DNA of 40,444 bases from Alphaproteobacteria bacterium (GCA_947487955.1 CANKYV010000015.1:1-40444); one strand, 5' to 3'. Counted from the first letter of the stretch, positions 17,444-25,857 are shown. A program made the numbers and translations. Notes: a model not told the origin generated them from the letters alone.

Positions 17444-18478
17444 ATGTCATCTAATGTTTTAGATTCTAAGGATTATCTCGCTTTTTTCAATGAGATCAAA
17501 AAGGATATCCAAACATCGCGAGTAAAAGCATTGCTTGCGGTTAACAAAGAACTTCTTCTTCTTTATTGGAGAATTGGTAATGAAATTTTGAAAAGAAAAA
17601 GGGAGCAAGGTTGGGGGTCCGAGGTTGTCAAAGCACTCGCACAAGATTTAAAACACACTTTCCCAGAAATGAAAGGATTTGGTGAAAGAAACTTAGTCTA
17701 TATGCAGACGTTTGCGTCTTCTTACCCTGATTATGAATTTACGCAGGCACTTCCTGCGCAAATCACCTGGTATCACAATCAAACAATTCTTGATAAAGTA
17801 AAGTTACATCAAGAACGTCAATGGTACATTGAAAAGACTCTAGAAAACGGCTGGTCTCGCAATGTTTTAGTGATGCATATTGAGGCCAAAAGCCATTTAA
17901 AGCTTGGTAAAGCGCAAACAAATTTTTTATCGACATTACCAAACCCAACGTCTGACCTAGCACAACAGCTTATGAAGTCCGAGTATAATTTTGAGTTTTT
18001 AGGGTTAGCAGATGATGTTCATGAAAAAGTGATTGAAAAAGGTTTAATAGATCATATCCGTGCTTTTTTGCTTGAGTTGGGAAAAGGTTTCGCGTTTATG
18101 GGTAGCCAGTACCGGGTAGAACTTGCAGGGGAAGAGTTTTTCATTGACCTTTTGATGTATCACGTCAAGCTGAAATGCTATGTGGTTATAGAACTTAAAG
18201 CTGGAAATTTTAAACCAGAATACGTCGGCAAACTTGGATTTTACACAACAGCTATTGATCATGAAGTCAAAGATGCATCGGATAATCCAACGATTGGTTT
18301 ATTACTGTGCCAGTCCGCAAATCACATTATGGTGGACTACTGTTTGAAAGATACAAAAAAACCTATGGGTGTTGCAGAGTATACGACAGGGCTACCTGAT
18401 CAATATAAAGACCTCTTACCCACTCCAGAGCAGTTTCAGCATTTGATCAATACATTAGAGACAAAAGAGGACAAATGA
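17444..18478 (+). CDS. YhcG/DUF1016 family PDDEXK nuclease (copy 1)
   Basis: The 344-residue protein has the DUF1016 layout. A helical N-terminal domain (VNKELLLLYWRIGNEIL, then a WG-containing loop) may bind DNA. The C-terminal PDDEXK-type nuclease core reads LELGKGFAF, then FFIDLLMYH with Asp235, and VVIELKAG with Glu250 and Lys252. The putative catalytic set D...ExK is complete. YhcG proteins are linked to mobile elements and DNA recombination. Here the gene lies between traG and traD, and its stop overlaps the traD start (ATGA), so it is co-translated with the coupling protein. Confidence 0.88.
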   Translation: MSSNVLDSKDYLAFFNEIKKDIQTSRVKALLAVNKELLLLYWRIGNEILKRKREQGWGSEVVKALAQDLKHTFPEMKGFGERNLVYMQTFASSYPDYEFTQALPAQITWYHNQTILDKVKLHQERQWYIEKTLENGWSRNVLVMHIEAKSHLKLGKAQTNFLSTLPNPTSDLAQQLMKSEYNFEFLGLADDVHEKVIEKGLIDHIRAFLLELGKGFAFMGSQYRVELAGEEFFIDLLMYHVKLKCYVVIELKAGNFKPEYVGKLGFYTTAIDHEVKDASDNPTIGLLLCQSANHIMVDYCLKDTKKPMGVAEYTTGLPDQYKDLLPTPEQFQHLINTLETKEDK

Positions 18479-20361
18479 TCACCCTTAGCGACAGATTCAC
18501 ACAAGGCGGCCAAACCCAACTCCATAAATTCCGCATGATTAAGCAGGTAATGTGGGCTACGCTTAAGGTAAGTATAGGGATTTTTCTCTTAAGCTTTGCG
18601 TTACTCGTATATTTAGAACACCCTTGGCAGGACTTTTGGTTGGCAGGGGTCTATGCAAAAGCCTCGTTTATGGCCAATTGTCCATCGACGATTTCGTCAT
18701 TATTACCGTCTAGCGTGATTTATCATGTGGGAGACCCTCAAGGGTATTCGGTAAGTGATTACACGATTATGCATTCAGATGTTGTGTTAAGGATGTTGGA
18801 CTATATCAGTATGTCTCTTATCAAAAAGCTGCTGCAAAGTGCATTAATCGCCATTGTTGGATCAGTGTTGCTGTCATGGTTTTGGGTAAAGATGGGTAAT
18901 AAGAAAAAAGAAACACAAGTCCTTAGTGGCTTTGAATGCGTAGAGGCAAAAGTCTTAAAAAAGAAAGTCCTAAAACACGGGGCTTCCTCTTATACGATTG
19001 GCGATATTCCCCTACCAAAAAATGCAGAATTTCAACACCTGATGATTACAGGCACCACAGGATCTGGAAAATCCAACTTGATTCACCAGTTGCTGACACA
19101 AATTCGAGAAAAAGGGGATCAAGCCATCGTTATTGATACGACCGGTGGTATTTTTGCGCGGTTTTTTGATGAAAAAACAGATATTTTGCTTAATCCGTTA
19201 GATGAGAGATCAAGTAAGTGGGATATGTGGAGTGAGGTAACGAGTGATTATATTTTGGATGAGCTTGCTGAAGCAATGATTCCTGAAAATAAATCCTTTG
19301 ATTCATTTTGGACGCAAAGTTCCCGGCAGGTCTTTTGTGAGTCAGTACGGTTTTTAAAGCAAAACAATCAATGCTCGTATCAAGAGCTTTTAAACATGAC
19401 ACTCCATCTTTCATTAAAGGCCTTAAAAGAAAGACTGAATGGGACAGCCGTTGCATCTATTGTTGATCCGGCTATTGATAAAACAGCTTTGAGTGTTCGA
19501 GCCTCTCTAGCAAGTAATCTACGTTCCTTCCAAGTTCTTGAGGATGCTGTAAGAACAGAAGAAAAGGACGATCAAGGAGAAAATATCTCGTTGTTACGCT
19601 TTTTAAAATATAACAACAAGACATGGACGTTTTTAAGCTGCCAACCTGATCAGCGTGAGTTCTTAAAACCACTGTTTTCAGCGTGGATATCACTGATGAT
19701 TAAAGGCATCATGCGACGCTCAGAAGGAGAGGGGAGTCGCACGTGGATTATCATTGATGAACTTGCTTCACTAAATAGCCTTCCATCTTTGATGCTAGGT
19801 CTATCCGAAATTCGTAAATATGGCGGATGTTTTGTCCTAGGGTTTCAAGATCTAAACCAATTAGAAGAAATTTATGGACAAGCCAAAACAAAAAGCTTAT
19901 CGAACTTAACGGGAACCAAGGCCTTATTTCGAAATGTCGATGCGGAAGTAGCAGCACGGGTGGCAAAGTACCTTGGAGAGCAAGAAAAACAAGAAGCTTC
20001 AGAGAGTATCTCTTTTGGTGCACACCAAATGCGTGATGGTGTAAATTTAAGTAATCAAAAGCAAACTAAATCCGTTATTTCTCCAAGTCAAATCATGATG
20101 CTGAAAGACCTGGAAGCGTATCTAAAGTTTCCAGGAGATTTACCAGTAAGCAAGATTGCTCTTCCTTATCTTAAACTCAACTATGGAACGCCTGTCTTTA
20201 TTCAGAAAAAGTCAAAAAAGGAAAAACAAAAGCAAGCGCAAGAGCAAGAGGTTAAAGAACAAGCAGCAGAAGCTCATGCTGCAGCTGAACAGCCTTCAAT
20301 CAGCGTTGACCCGCTGTTCTCTGACCTGATTCCAGAAAAGAATAAGCCGCTTATCTTATAG
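18475..20361 (+). CDS. traD: TraD-type coupling protein (VirD4-like ATPase)
   Basis: TraD is the hexameric inner-membrane ATPase that delivers the relaxase-DNA complex to the T4SS. The 628-residue protein has two membrane segments (about 25-45 and 122-142), Walker A GTTGSGKS at 193-200 and Walker B WIIIDELAS with Asp428-Glu429. A conserved GGCFVLGFQDLNQL segment follows, as does a charged Lys/Gln/Glu-rich tail from about residue 578. It is shorter than F TraD (717-738), mostly at the C-terminus. Translation is coupled to the upstream nuclease gene. Confidence 0.94.
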   Translation: MITLSDRFTQGGQTQLHKFRMIKQVMWATLKVSIGIFLLSFALLVYLEHPWQDFWLAGVYAKASFMANCPSTISSLLPSSVIYHVGDPQGYSVSDYTIMHSDVVLRMLDYISMSLIKKLLQSALIAIVGSVLLSWFWVKMGNKKKETQVLSGFECVEAKVLKKKVLKHGASSYTIGDIPLPKNAEFQHLMITGTTGSGKSNLIHQLLTQIREKGDQAIVIDTTGGIFARFFDEKTDILLNPLDERSSKWDMWSEVTSDYILDELAEAMIPENKSFDSFWTQSSRQVFCESVRFLKQNNQCSYQELLNMTLHLSLKALKERLNGTAVASIVDPAIDKTALSVRASLASNLRSFQVLEDAVRTEEKDDQGENISLLRFLKYNNKTWTFLSCQPDQREFLKPLFSAWISLMIKGIMRRSEGEGSRTWIIIDELASLNSLPSLMLGLSEIRKYGGCFVLGFQDLNQLEEIYGQAKTKSLSNLTGTKALFRNVDAEVAARVAKYLGEQEKQEASESISFGAHQMRDGVNLSNQKQTKSVISPSQIMMLKDLEAYLKFPGDLPVSKIALPYLKLNYGTPVFIQKKSKKEKQKQAQEQEVKEQAAEAHAAAEQPSISVDPLFSDLIPEKNKPLIL

Positions 20362-20424
20362 AAAGCGATGCATCAATCGAATGATGAAAAAACGAAAGAA
20401 CGTTGAAAGCCATGGAAAAAAAAG

Positions 20425-20877
20425 ATGAATATGACGTTAGTACAACAAATTGAAGCACGCATGAAAGTGCAAAATATTAGTGTTATGGCTCTTGAGAATA
20501 AAGCAGGATTAAAAGCTCATGCCGTCCGTAATATTTTAACAGGAAAGTCAAAAAGACCTAGTGCTCTTCATGTACAGGCTATTGCAGAAGCTCTCAGATG
20601 CACGGTGAAAGATCTTTTAACAACTCTATCTTTTATACAAAACGAACAAGGTGATTTTTCTCGAGAAGAGATACTAACCAAGCGGTATGCTCAATATTCA
20701 ACAACTCACTTAATGGAAGAAACGGTAGAGGTTGTTCATGCCCTTTTTCAGGGGAAGGGAGCAACAGTGAGGCAATTTCTTCTTTGTCTTCATGAAGTTT
20801 ATCTTCGTTCTCTTCAAAAAGATCCAGCCACGGTCAATAAAGAATATGCACGTTGGTTTATTAGTCTTATTGATTAG
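20425..20877 (+). CDS. XRE-type helix-turn-helix regulator
   Basis: The 150-residue protein has an N-terminal Cro/CI-type helix-turn-helix (about residues 6-66): ISVMALENKAGLKAHAVRNI, then a TGKSKRPS turn and an AIAEALRCTVKDLL helix. A helical C-terminal half of no known family follows. It sits just after traD and is a reasonable candidate regulator of the mobile element. Start is ATG 20425 with GGAAAA upstream; ATG 20431 is also possible. Confidence 0.82.
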   Translation: MNMTLVQQIEARMKVQNISVMALENKAGLKAHAVRNILTGKSKRPSALHVQAIAEALRCTVKDLLTTLSFIQNEQGDFSREEILTKRYAQYSTTHLMEETVEVVHALFQGKGATVRQFLLCLHEVYLRSLQKDPATVNKEYARWFISLID

Positions 20878-20994
20878 ATGTACAAGGGTAAAAAATATCT
20901 TGATAAAAATATAGAGGATGTACTAAGAGACTTTAGCTTTTATAAGCTGTTATTTTACGGTATATTTTGGGTGTAACGCTGTAAAAGATAAAAG

Positions 20995-21306
20995 ATGGGA
21001 AGAACGATGACGTACTCGTTATTAAGCAAATTTAATAAAAACAAAAGAGATCTATCTTTTTTAGGGTGGTCATTGGTAATAGGGGTTTTTCTTTTTTATC
21101 CGTTCAAGGCAGAATCTTTCTATGTGGTGGATAAAGAAGTGTTGTTAACGGAACAAACTCAGAAGAAATACCCGAATGGTTTAGTACCAAAAGAGGATCT
21201 CATTGAAACGACAAAAAACATTGATGCGTCAATCGATCAAGTGCAAAGACAAACCGGACGCACGGTTATCGATATACAGCGACGGCCCTTGCCATTAAAA
21301 CAGTAA
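20995..21306 (+). CDS. Small membrane-anchored protein, possibly frameshifted at its end
   Basis: The 103-residue ORF has one membrane segment (about 23-40) that could also act as a signal sequence, then a polar exported region rich in charged residues. I do not recognise a family. GGGAAG just before ATG 21007 suggests that codon may be the true start. Coding-like sequence continues past the stop at 21304 in both other frames, one of them as TVTPQAISYLMPATDLV and more, to a stop near 21372. A slip in the AAAA at 21297-21300 may have truncated it. Confidence 0.45.
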   Translation: MGRTMTYSLLSKFNKNKRDLSFLGWSLVIGVFLFYPFKAESFYVVDKEVLLTEQTQKKYPNGLVPKEDLIETTKNIDASIDQVQRQTGRTVIDIQRRPLPLKQ

Positions 21307-21608
21307 CACCACAGGCTATATCATACCTGATGCCGGCTACGGATCTGGTAAGAAAAGAATTGAACAAGCATTAAGGATGTTGGTGTTTTCTAAATTAAAG
21401 AAAAAACTAAATGGTTCTGTTTCTTTTGAATACTGACTTCTTGCTGTTGAATCGATAGGTCTTATAAGTTCGTTGTGGAGTGAGCTGAGAAATATTTTTT
21501 GAGATTCACTTTTTACATTATTTTATTAAAGTATAATAAATCGTCATGGGTTGACGTTATCAAGAGAAAATTCTAAGGTGCATTTAATATGAATAAGAGT
21601 ACAGCTGG
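21307..21608. other. Gene-poor stretch before the second nuclease module
   Basis: The first 60-120 bases continue short coding-like frames after the preceding ORF (see there) and may be a broken 3' end. The rest is AT-rich and contains one arm of a 17-bp direct repeat at 21539-21555. A seven-codon ORF (MNKSTAG, 21589-21612) lies at its end, with AAGGTG 8 bases upstream. Its stop overlaps the ATG at 21609, so it may act as a leader that couples translation of the next gene. Confidence 0.45.
21539..21555 (+). repeat. Left arm of 17-bp direct repeat flanking the second nuclease module
   Basis: AATCGTCATGGGTTGAC occurs here and again, identically and in the same orientation, at 23457-23473. The two copies bracket exactly two genes (the second DUF1016 nuclease and its hypothetical partner), the right copy beginning 4 bases after the second gene's stop. 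Confidence 0.8.
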
Positions 21609-22703
21609 ATGAATAAAGGTTCTCCTAATGGTGCAGTACACGAGGCTATTTCAACTGTAGATAAGCTCTATCAACGAGTATCTTTGCATTTGCATCAAGC
21701 CAGAAAAAATGTTCTCCGTTCTATCGATACAGAACTTTTAATAACCTATTGGAATATCGGTCGAGAGATTATTGAAGAAGAGCAAAAGGGAGCTGAAAGA
21801 GCAGAATATGGTAAATCTATTATTGAACGGCTTTCCAAACGTTTAATAAAAGAATTTGGCAAGGGATTTGGTACAAGTACATTGGCCGATATGCGTAAGT
21901 TTTACGTAACCTATCCTAAAGGTCTAAACATTTTCCACACAGTGCGTGGAAAATCTTCTCTGCCTTCTCAAGCTCAGCTTTCTTGGACTCATTATCGGTT
22001 ATTACTACGAATACCTCGAGAAGAGATGAGAACATTTTATGAAATTGAAGCAATTCAAAATGCATGGTCTTCTCGAGAATTAGAAAGGCAGATCAACAGC
22101 CTTTTGTTCGAAAGACTTGCAAAAAGTAAGGATAAAGAGGGACTGCTCGCCCTGGCACGAAAAGGGCAAGGCATTGTTAGACCAGAAGATGCTATAAAAG
22201 ATCCGATTATCTTAGAATTTTTAGGATTGCCAGAAAGTCACCTTTTAGTGGAGTCAGATATAGAACAAGCGTTGATTCATAATTTGCAGCACTTTCTATT
22301 AGAGCTGGGCAAGGGTTTTGCTTTTGTTGCTCGCCAAAAGCGTATTACCATCGATGGAGATCATTTCTACGCAGATCTCGTTTTTTACCATACCATCTTA
22401 AAATGTTACGTTGTAGCAGATATCAAAGTGAGAAAACTTAGCCATGCTGATTTGGGGCAAATTCAGCTTTATGTTAATTATTTTGATCAAGAGGTTGCTA
22501 CAGAAGGTGACAATCCAACGATTGGGTTAATTCTTTGTACGCAAAAGAATGATGCTGTGGTCAAATACACACTTGGAGAAAAAAACCAACAAATTTTTGC
22601 TTCAAAATACCAGTTTCACCTGCCAACCGAGCAAGAGTTGGAAGATGAGTTAAGACGCGAAGTTGGGTTAATTAGTCAAACGACTACTCCTCAAGACGAA
22701 TAG
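21609..22703 (+). CDS. YhcG/DUF1016 family PDDEXK nuclease (copy 2)
   Basis: This 364-residue paralogue of the nuclease at 17444 shares the same frame of motifs: LLITYWNIGREII, LSWTHYRLLLRI, LLELGKGFAFVARQKR and HFYADLVFYH with Asp256. The core strand then reads VVADIKVRKL with Asp271 and Lys273. The usual Glu of ExK is therefore Asp in this copy, which may alter activity. It keeps the SWTHYRLL segment typical of the family, where copy 1 reads ITWYHNQTIL. It heads a two-gene unit bracketed by direct repeats and may be translated after a seven-codon leader (21589-21612). Confidence 0.88.
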   Translation: MNKGSPNGAVHEAISTVDKLYQRVSLHLHQARKNVLRSIDTELLITYWNIGREIIEEEQKGAERAEYGKSIIERLSKRLIKEFGKGFGTSTLADMRKFYVTYPKGLNIFHTVRGKSSLPSQAQLSWTHYRLLLRIPREEMRTFYEIEAIQNAWSSRELERQINSLLFERLAKSKDKEGLLALARKGQGIVRPEDAIKDPIILEFLGLPESHLLVESDIEQALIHNLQHFLLELGKGFAFVARQKRITIDGDHFYADLVFYHTILKCYVVADIKVRKLSHADLGQIQLYVNYFDQEVATEGDNPTIGLILCTQKNDAVVKYTLGEKNQQIFASKYQFHLPTEQELEDELRREVGLISQTTTPQDE

Positions 22704-22706
22704 AAG

Positions 22707-23453
22707 ATGCTACGTACTCGAATGGTGATTGACCAAAACAAGGCTAAAGAGATTTATCAATACTTTTCTAAAGCTCTCTTTGAAAAGCGAATTTTTAAAA
22801 ATAATCCAAAAGAATTGGAGAAAGCACAACAAGCCTTTTTAAAAATACCGTCACTCGATGATGAACATACAAACGCAGCAACTTTTAAAAGATTTTTACA
22901 AGAATGGGTAAGCATGTATGTTCCCCAACACACGTGGCAACGATGCCTTGCTACTTTACGTCAAATTCGCAGTAACCAAAAACATGAAGTAAAATCGATA
23001 AAGATCAATAAAGAAACGTATATTCTCTTAAAAAGCTATGCTGATCGTATGCACTTAAATGTGCAGCAAGCGATTCATTCAGCGATTGAGCCATTATTAA
23101 AACAAACGATACGAAAGGATGATCCGACGAGCATTATTTTAGAATCAACAATCCCTCACAAATACAAAAAAGAAATAAACGTGAAAATTTGGCTATGCGT
23201 AGAAAACAATAATAAGTTTGTAAGGGGTAAGGGCAAGGTTCAAAAAGACATAGAGGATTTTTTAGAAGAATACAATGTGAAGAAAGATGCAGACAGCGAT
23301 GGACTCTACATCTTAACGATTGGGTATAATAATCAGAAAGATTTAGACGAAACAATCGATGAAATACACCATGAGATGGCCTCTATAGCTGATTTACTGA
23401 ACTGTTTTATAGAAGCAGACATTTATACGTTGGATGGGAAAAAGAGATGGTAA
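22707..23453 (+). CDS. Hypothetical protein with a possible ribbon-helix-helix segment, partner of the second nuclease
   Basis: The 248-residue protein is not recognised as a whole. Its N-terminal third is helical. Residues about 95-135 (VKSIKINKETYILLKSYADR, then HLNVQQAIHSAIEPLLK) have the strand-helix-helix pattern of a ribbon-helix-helix DNA-binding unit. The C-terminal third is charged, alternating strands and helices. It starts 3 bases after the nuclease stop, so the two are co-expressed and may act together. A DNA-binding partner or regulator is plausible; function is unproven. Confidence 0.65.
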   Translation: MLRTRMVIDQNKAKEIYQYFSKALFEKRIFKNNPKELEKAQQAFLKIPSLDDEHTNAATFKRFLQEWVSMYVPQHTWQRCLATLRQIRSNQKHEVKSIKINKETYILLKSYADRMHLNVQQAIHSAIEPLLKQTIRKDDPTSIILESTIPHKYKKEINVKIWLCVENNNKFVRGKGKVQKDIEDFLEEYNVKKDADSDGLYILTIGYNNQKDLDETIDEIHHEMASIADLLNCFIEADIYTLDGKKRW

Positions 23454-23456
23454 ATT

Positions 23457-23473
23457 AATCGTCATGGGTTGAC
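23457..23473 (+). repeat. Right arm of 17-bp direct repeat
   Basis: Identical to 21539-21555 (AATCGTCATGGGTTGAC). It begins 4 bases after the stop of the hypothetical partner gene. It could be a recombination site, a target duplication or a leftover of cassette insertion. Confidence 0.8.
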
Positions 23474-23523
23474 TATTTTTGCGGCGTTCTTTATGGGGAT
23501 GGTGAGTTGAAATGATCTGGTCT

Positions 23524-24174
23524 TTAAGAGCAATGCGTTTCCATCAATTCATCTAATAAAGGATTTAATTCTGTTGGAGGTATGATACGAGCAGCTTCTC
23601 GTGTTGGCCATATTTTTAAAACTAATGCCTCATCAAATGTTTGGCTACCTATGCGTATTATTTTCTCGCGTCCAACAACCCAGGTTGGCACATTCAACTC
23701 TTTTACTTTAGCAAACATCAGTCGAGCATAATCCTCAAGTTGACTTGCTTCATCACCATCTGCAAAGATGAGCATGGCGGTGATGGCGCCACATTTTACA
23801 CACGGCATAACCATTGATTTAATAAGATGCTCTTCTTGCGGTACTTTGTAAGGCGGAGATTGCGGGGATGAGGCACCAAATAGTGTATCTGCTCGTTGAT
23901 AAAGTTCTTGAAAGAAAGGCTCGATAATTTCTCGACGTTGTTGCGTCATGGGATCATCAGGATCACCAGCTATCTGTGAATCCCATTGTGTTTTTTCTTG
24001 AGAATGAGGCACGATCACCATTTTGCCTAATTCACCTAAGTATTGGTGTCTAAACACATAAGCCACATGACCTTCTGGGGTGATGGTTGAGTGCATAGTC
24101 ACATCTTTTGGCAGTACAAGAGGATTAGCTTTAAGACTTTGAGCTATATCTTCCATTCTATCTTTTTTACTCAT
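23524..24174 (-). CDS. Conserved hypothetical protein with a CxxC motif
   Basis: The 216-residue protein has a helical start and a middle section with FRHQYLGELGKMVIVPH and AGDPDDPMTQQRREI. A CVKC pair (Cys125, Cys128) lies in a hydrophobic strand, followed by an acidic helix and a WVVGREK segment. I have seen this pairing (small basic protein plus this protein) as a recurring hypothetical set in bacterial accessory regions, but no function is established. ATG 24174 is chosen: it lies in ATGAGTAA overlapping the upstream gene's stop, and the longer in-frame ORF covers that gene. Confidence 0.7.
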   Translation of the reverse strand: MSKKDRMEDIAQSLKANPLVLPKDVTMHSTITPEGHVAYVFRHQYLGELGKMVIVPHSQEKTQWDSQIAGDPDDPMTQQRREIIEPFFQELYQRADTLFGASSPQSPPYKVPQEEHLIKSMVMPCVKCGAITAMLIFADGDEASQLEDYARLMFAKVKELNVPTWVVGREKIIRIGSQTFDEALVLKIWPTREAARIIPPTELNPLLDELMETHCS

Positions 24175-24379
24175 TTGTACGACTCTTCTTAAAGCGTTTG
24201 TCATAAAGATTTCGAATAAAATCTGGTAGTGGTTCTTTCCAAGATTCTTGACGATGATTATCATAACTACCGAATTTCTTAGGGTTCAACCCTAATTCTT
24301 TAGCCATTTGGATAACATCATCAGAAAGTCGGTGCCTTTTTTTAGCGATATCCCAGATTTCTGGTTTCTTTTTTTTCAT
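24167..24379 (-). CDS. Small conserved hypothetical protein, first gene of a two-gene operon
   Basis: The 70-residue basic protein begins MKKKKPEIWDIAKKRHRLS and contains IQMAKELGLNPKKFGSYDN. It ends with IRNLYDKRFKK. These segments resemble a widespread family of short proteins of unknown function. Its stop overlaps the start of the following gene by 8 bases, so the two are coupled. ATG 24379 is preferred over the in-frame ATG at 24403. Confidence 0.7.
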   Translation of the reverse strand: MKKKKPEIWDIAKKRHRLSDDVIQMAKELGLNPKKFGSYDNHRQESWKEPLPDFIRNLYDKRFKKSRTNE

Positions 24380-24958
24380 GGGATAATGAGCAACCCCTTC
24401 CATCCTTGAGTACAGTTACCATGGATGCAACTCAAATTAAAGTCTTTAAAAATGGACTTTGTAAATTTTTGACAATCAATCATTATGTTAACACATACTA
24501 TTAGTTGCTAATCGTTTAAGGGTATACGGAGCGTTAATAAGTTGATCCTACAGTGCTATAAAGCTTTTTTTCAAGCTTGGTCAAGAAGTTGTTGGACAAC
24601 ATGGTCAACCTTAGGTTTCCCGTTTAGAAGACCGTTAAAATAGTGCAGACGGCTCACCATAAACATCTTTAGTGATAAATTTGTAGATAATTGAAGAAAA
24701 ATATCATGTAATACCATCCCTAACAACACTTGTTATTTAGAAGATACAAGGAGATGGTATTGAAATCCATCCCACTTAACTACATGAAATTCAGAACTTT
24801 ATGGTTAATTAAGGTGTATGCTAATAAGTACTGTAATGTTATTTAATAAATTTTAAGTGGAATTGTTTTGGTTGTGTGGATCACGAAGGTTATTAGTTCT
24901 TCTTCTGGTTTCTCTTTTTCCTAATTAGGTTTAAGTAAAAGTACGTAGAAAATATGAA
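24380..24958. other. Gene-poor, AT-rich stretch between accessory genes and the LuxR gene
   Basis: Nearly 600 bases without a convincing full gene. It must hold the promoter of the minus-strand pair (near 24380-24500) and that of the LuxR-type gene (near 24850-24955). I see no clear lux-box palindrome. A 48-codon minus-strand ORF (24571-24717, listed separately) looks like the tail of a decayed gene. A 30-codon plus ORF at 24754 has AAGGAG directly against its ATG and is probably not a gene. Confidence 0.5.
24571..24717 (-). pseudogene. Short ORF, probably the 3' remnant of a decayed gene
   Basis: The minus-strand frame encodes about 48 residues, including LKMFMVSRLHYFNGLLNGKP and a helical end (VVQQLLDQA). 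The composition is protein-like, but it is short, has no proper ribosome binding site, and is preceded by an in-frame stop. I cannot name the parent gene. A genuine small protein is possible but less likely. Confidence 0.3.
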
Positions 24959-25783
24959 ATGTTAAAACAAAAAATTCAAAATATAATAGAAAGGGTAAAC
25001 ATTTCCTTTTCTTCTGGTAAAGACATTTTTGATATCTTGCAAGATATTTGCCAGGATTTTTATCTACATGATATTTCGTTATCTATATTTTTTGGGGAAG
25101 AAAGGATCTCTGATTCTTTTCTTCTATATAGTACATACAAACCTAAATGGATACAGCATTATAAAGACCAACGATATTATTTGTGTGATCCTCTTTTTTC
25201 TTCTTTACAAAAAATAAATATCCCTTTTGAGTGGGATATTCAAGACTTTAAAGATCTCTTTCCTCTCCAACAAAAGTTAATGGAGGAGGCATATAGTTTT
25301 GGCATAAAATCTGGCACGACTATACCTTTACTTCCACAGACAACGTTTCATGGATTTTTAACTGTATTAAACCAGACAGCACTACATCCGGATATCTTAT
25401 ATGTTCTTTCTTTAGTGGGGAATATTTGTACACAAAAGATTATAGAAATAAAGAAAAGTGAAGAACTAAAGATACTAACAGCGAGAGAAAGAGATGTACT
25501 CTTTCAAAAATCGCAAGGATTAACGATAAAAAATATTGGAAAAAAATTAAAAATATCTCCATCTACAACCGCTTTTCATCTGGCAAATATTCGTAAGAAA
25601 TTAGGAACACAAACGACAGAATATGCTGTTTTAAAATTCATGATGATTAATAAAAATCAATCTCAAAACTGCACGCTTGATCCAAAAGCTAACAGAAAAG
25701 GATTAGTTTTTCAAGAAATAAACCCAGAAAAACAACGAGAAGATCTCACTGAAGAGATTTTTTTAGAAAATGATGATAGATAA
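24959..25783 (+). CDS. LuxR-type quorum-sensing regulator (no luxI in the window)
   Basis: The 274-residue protein has an N-terminal autoinducer-binding domain (about 10-165) and a C-terminal LuxR helix-turn-helix (about 170-230: LTARERDVLFQKSQGLTIKN, then AFHLANIRKKLG). The residues that line the acyl-homoserine-lactone pocket in TraR/LuxR appear present: Trp64 and Tyr68 (W..HY), Asp77-Pro78 (CDP), Trp92 and a Gly at 115 or 119. That implies real ligand binding. A 45-residue polar tail after the HTH is unusual. No synthase gene is in the window, so it may be a solo receptor. Confidence 0.85.
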   Translation: MLKQKIQNIIERVNISFSSGKDIFDILQDICQDFYLHDISLSIFFGEERISDSFLLYSTYKPKWIQHYKDQRYYLCDPLFSSLQKINIPFEWDIQDFKDLFPLQQKLMEEAYSFGIKSGTTIPLLPQTTFHGFLTVLNQTALHPDILYVLSLVGNICTQKIIEIKKSEELKILTARERDVLFQKSQGLTIKNIGKKLKISPSTTAFHLANIRKKLGTQTTEYAVLKFMMINKNQSQNCTLDPKANRKGLVFQEINPEKQREDLTEEIFLENDDR

Positions 25784-25857
25784 AATAGAAAATTTTATTG
25801 TTTTCATAATTAGTTTTAGCTAAATATGCATATATTATAGGGTAATGGGGAAGGCGT

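Noticed and set aside
16912-17454. Plus-strand 180-codon ORF overlapping the end of traG
   Set aside because: Basic, His/Cys-rich, no domain pattern; it is the antisense of the more protein-like minus-strand membrane gene at 16945-17334.
24561-24576. AAGCTTTTTTTCAAGCTT as a terminator hairpin
   Set aside because: The stem is only about 6 bases around an A/T loop, without a following T run on the relevant strand.
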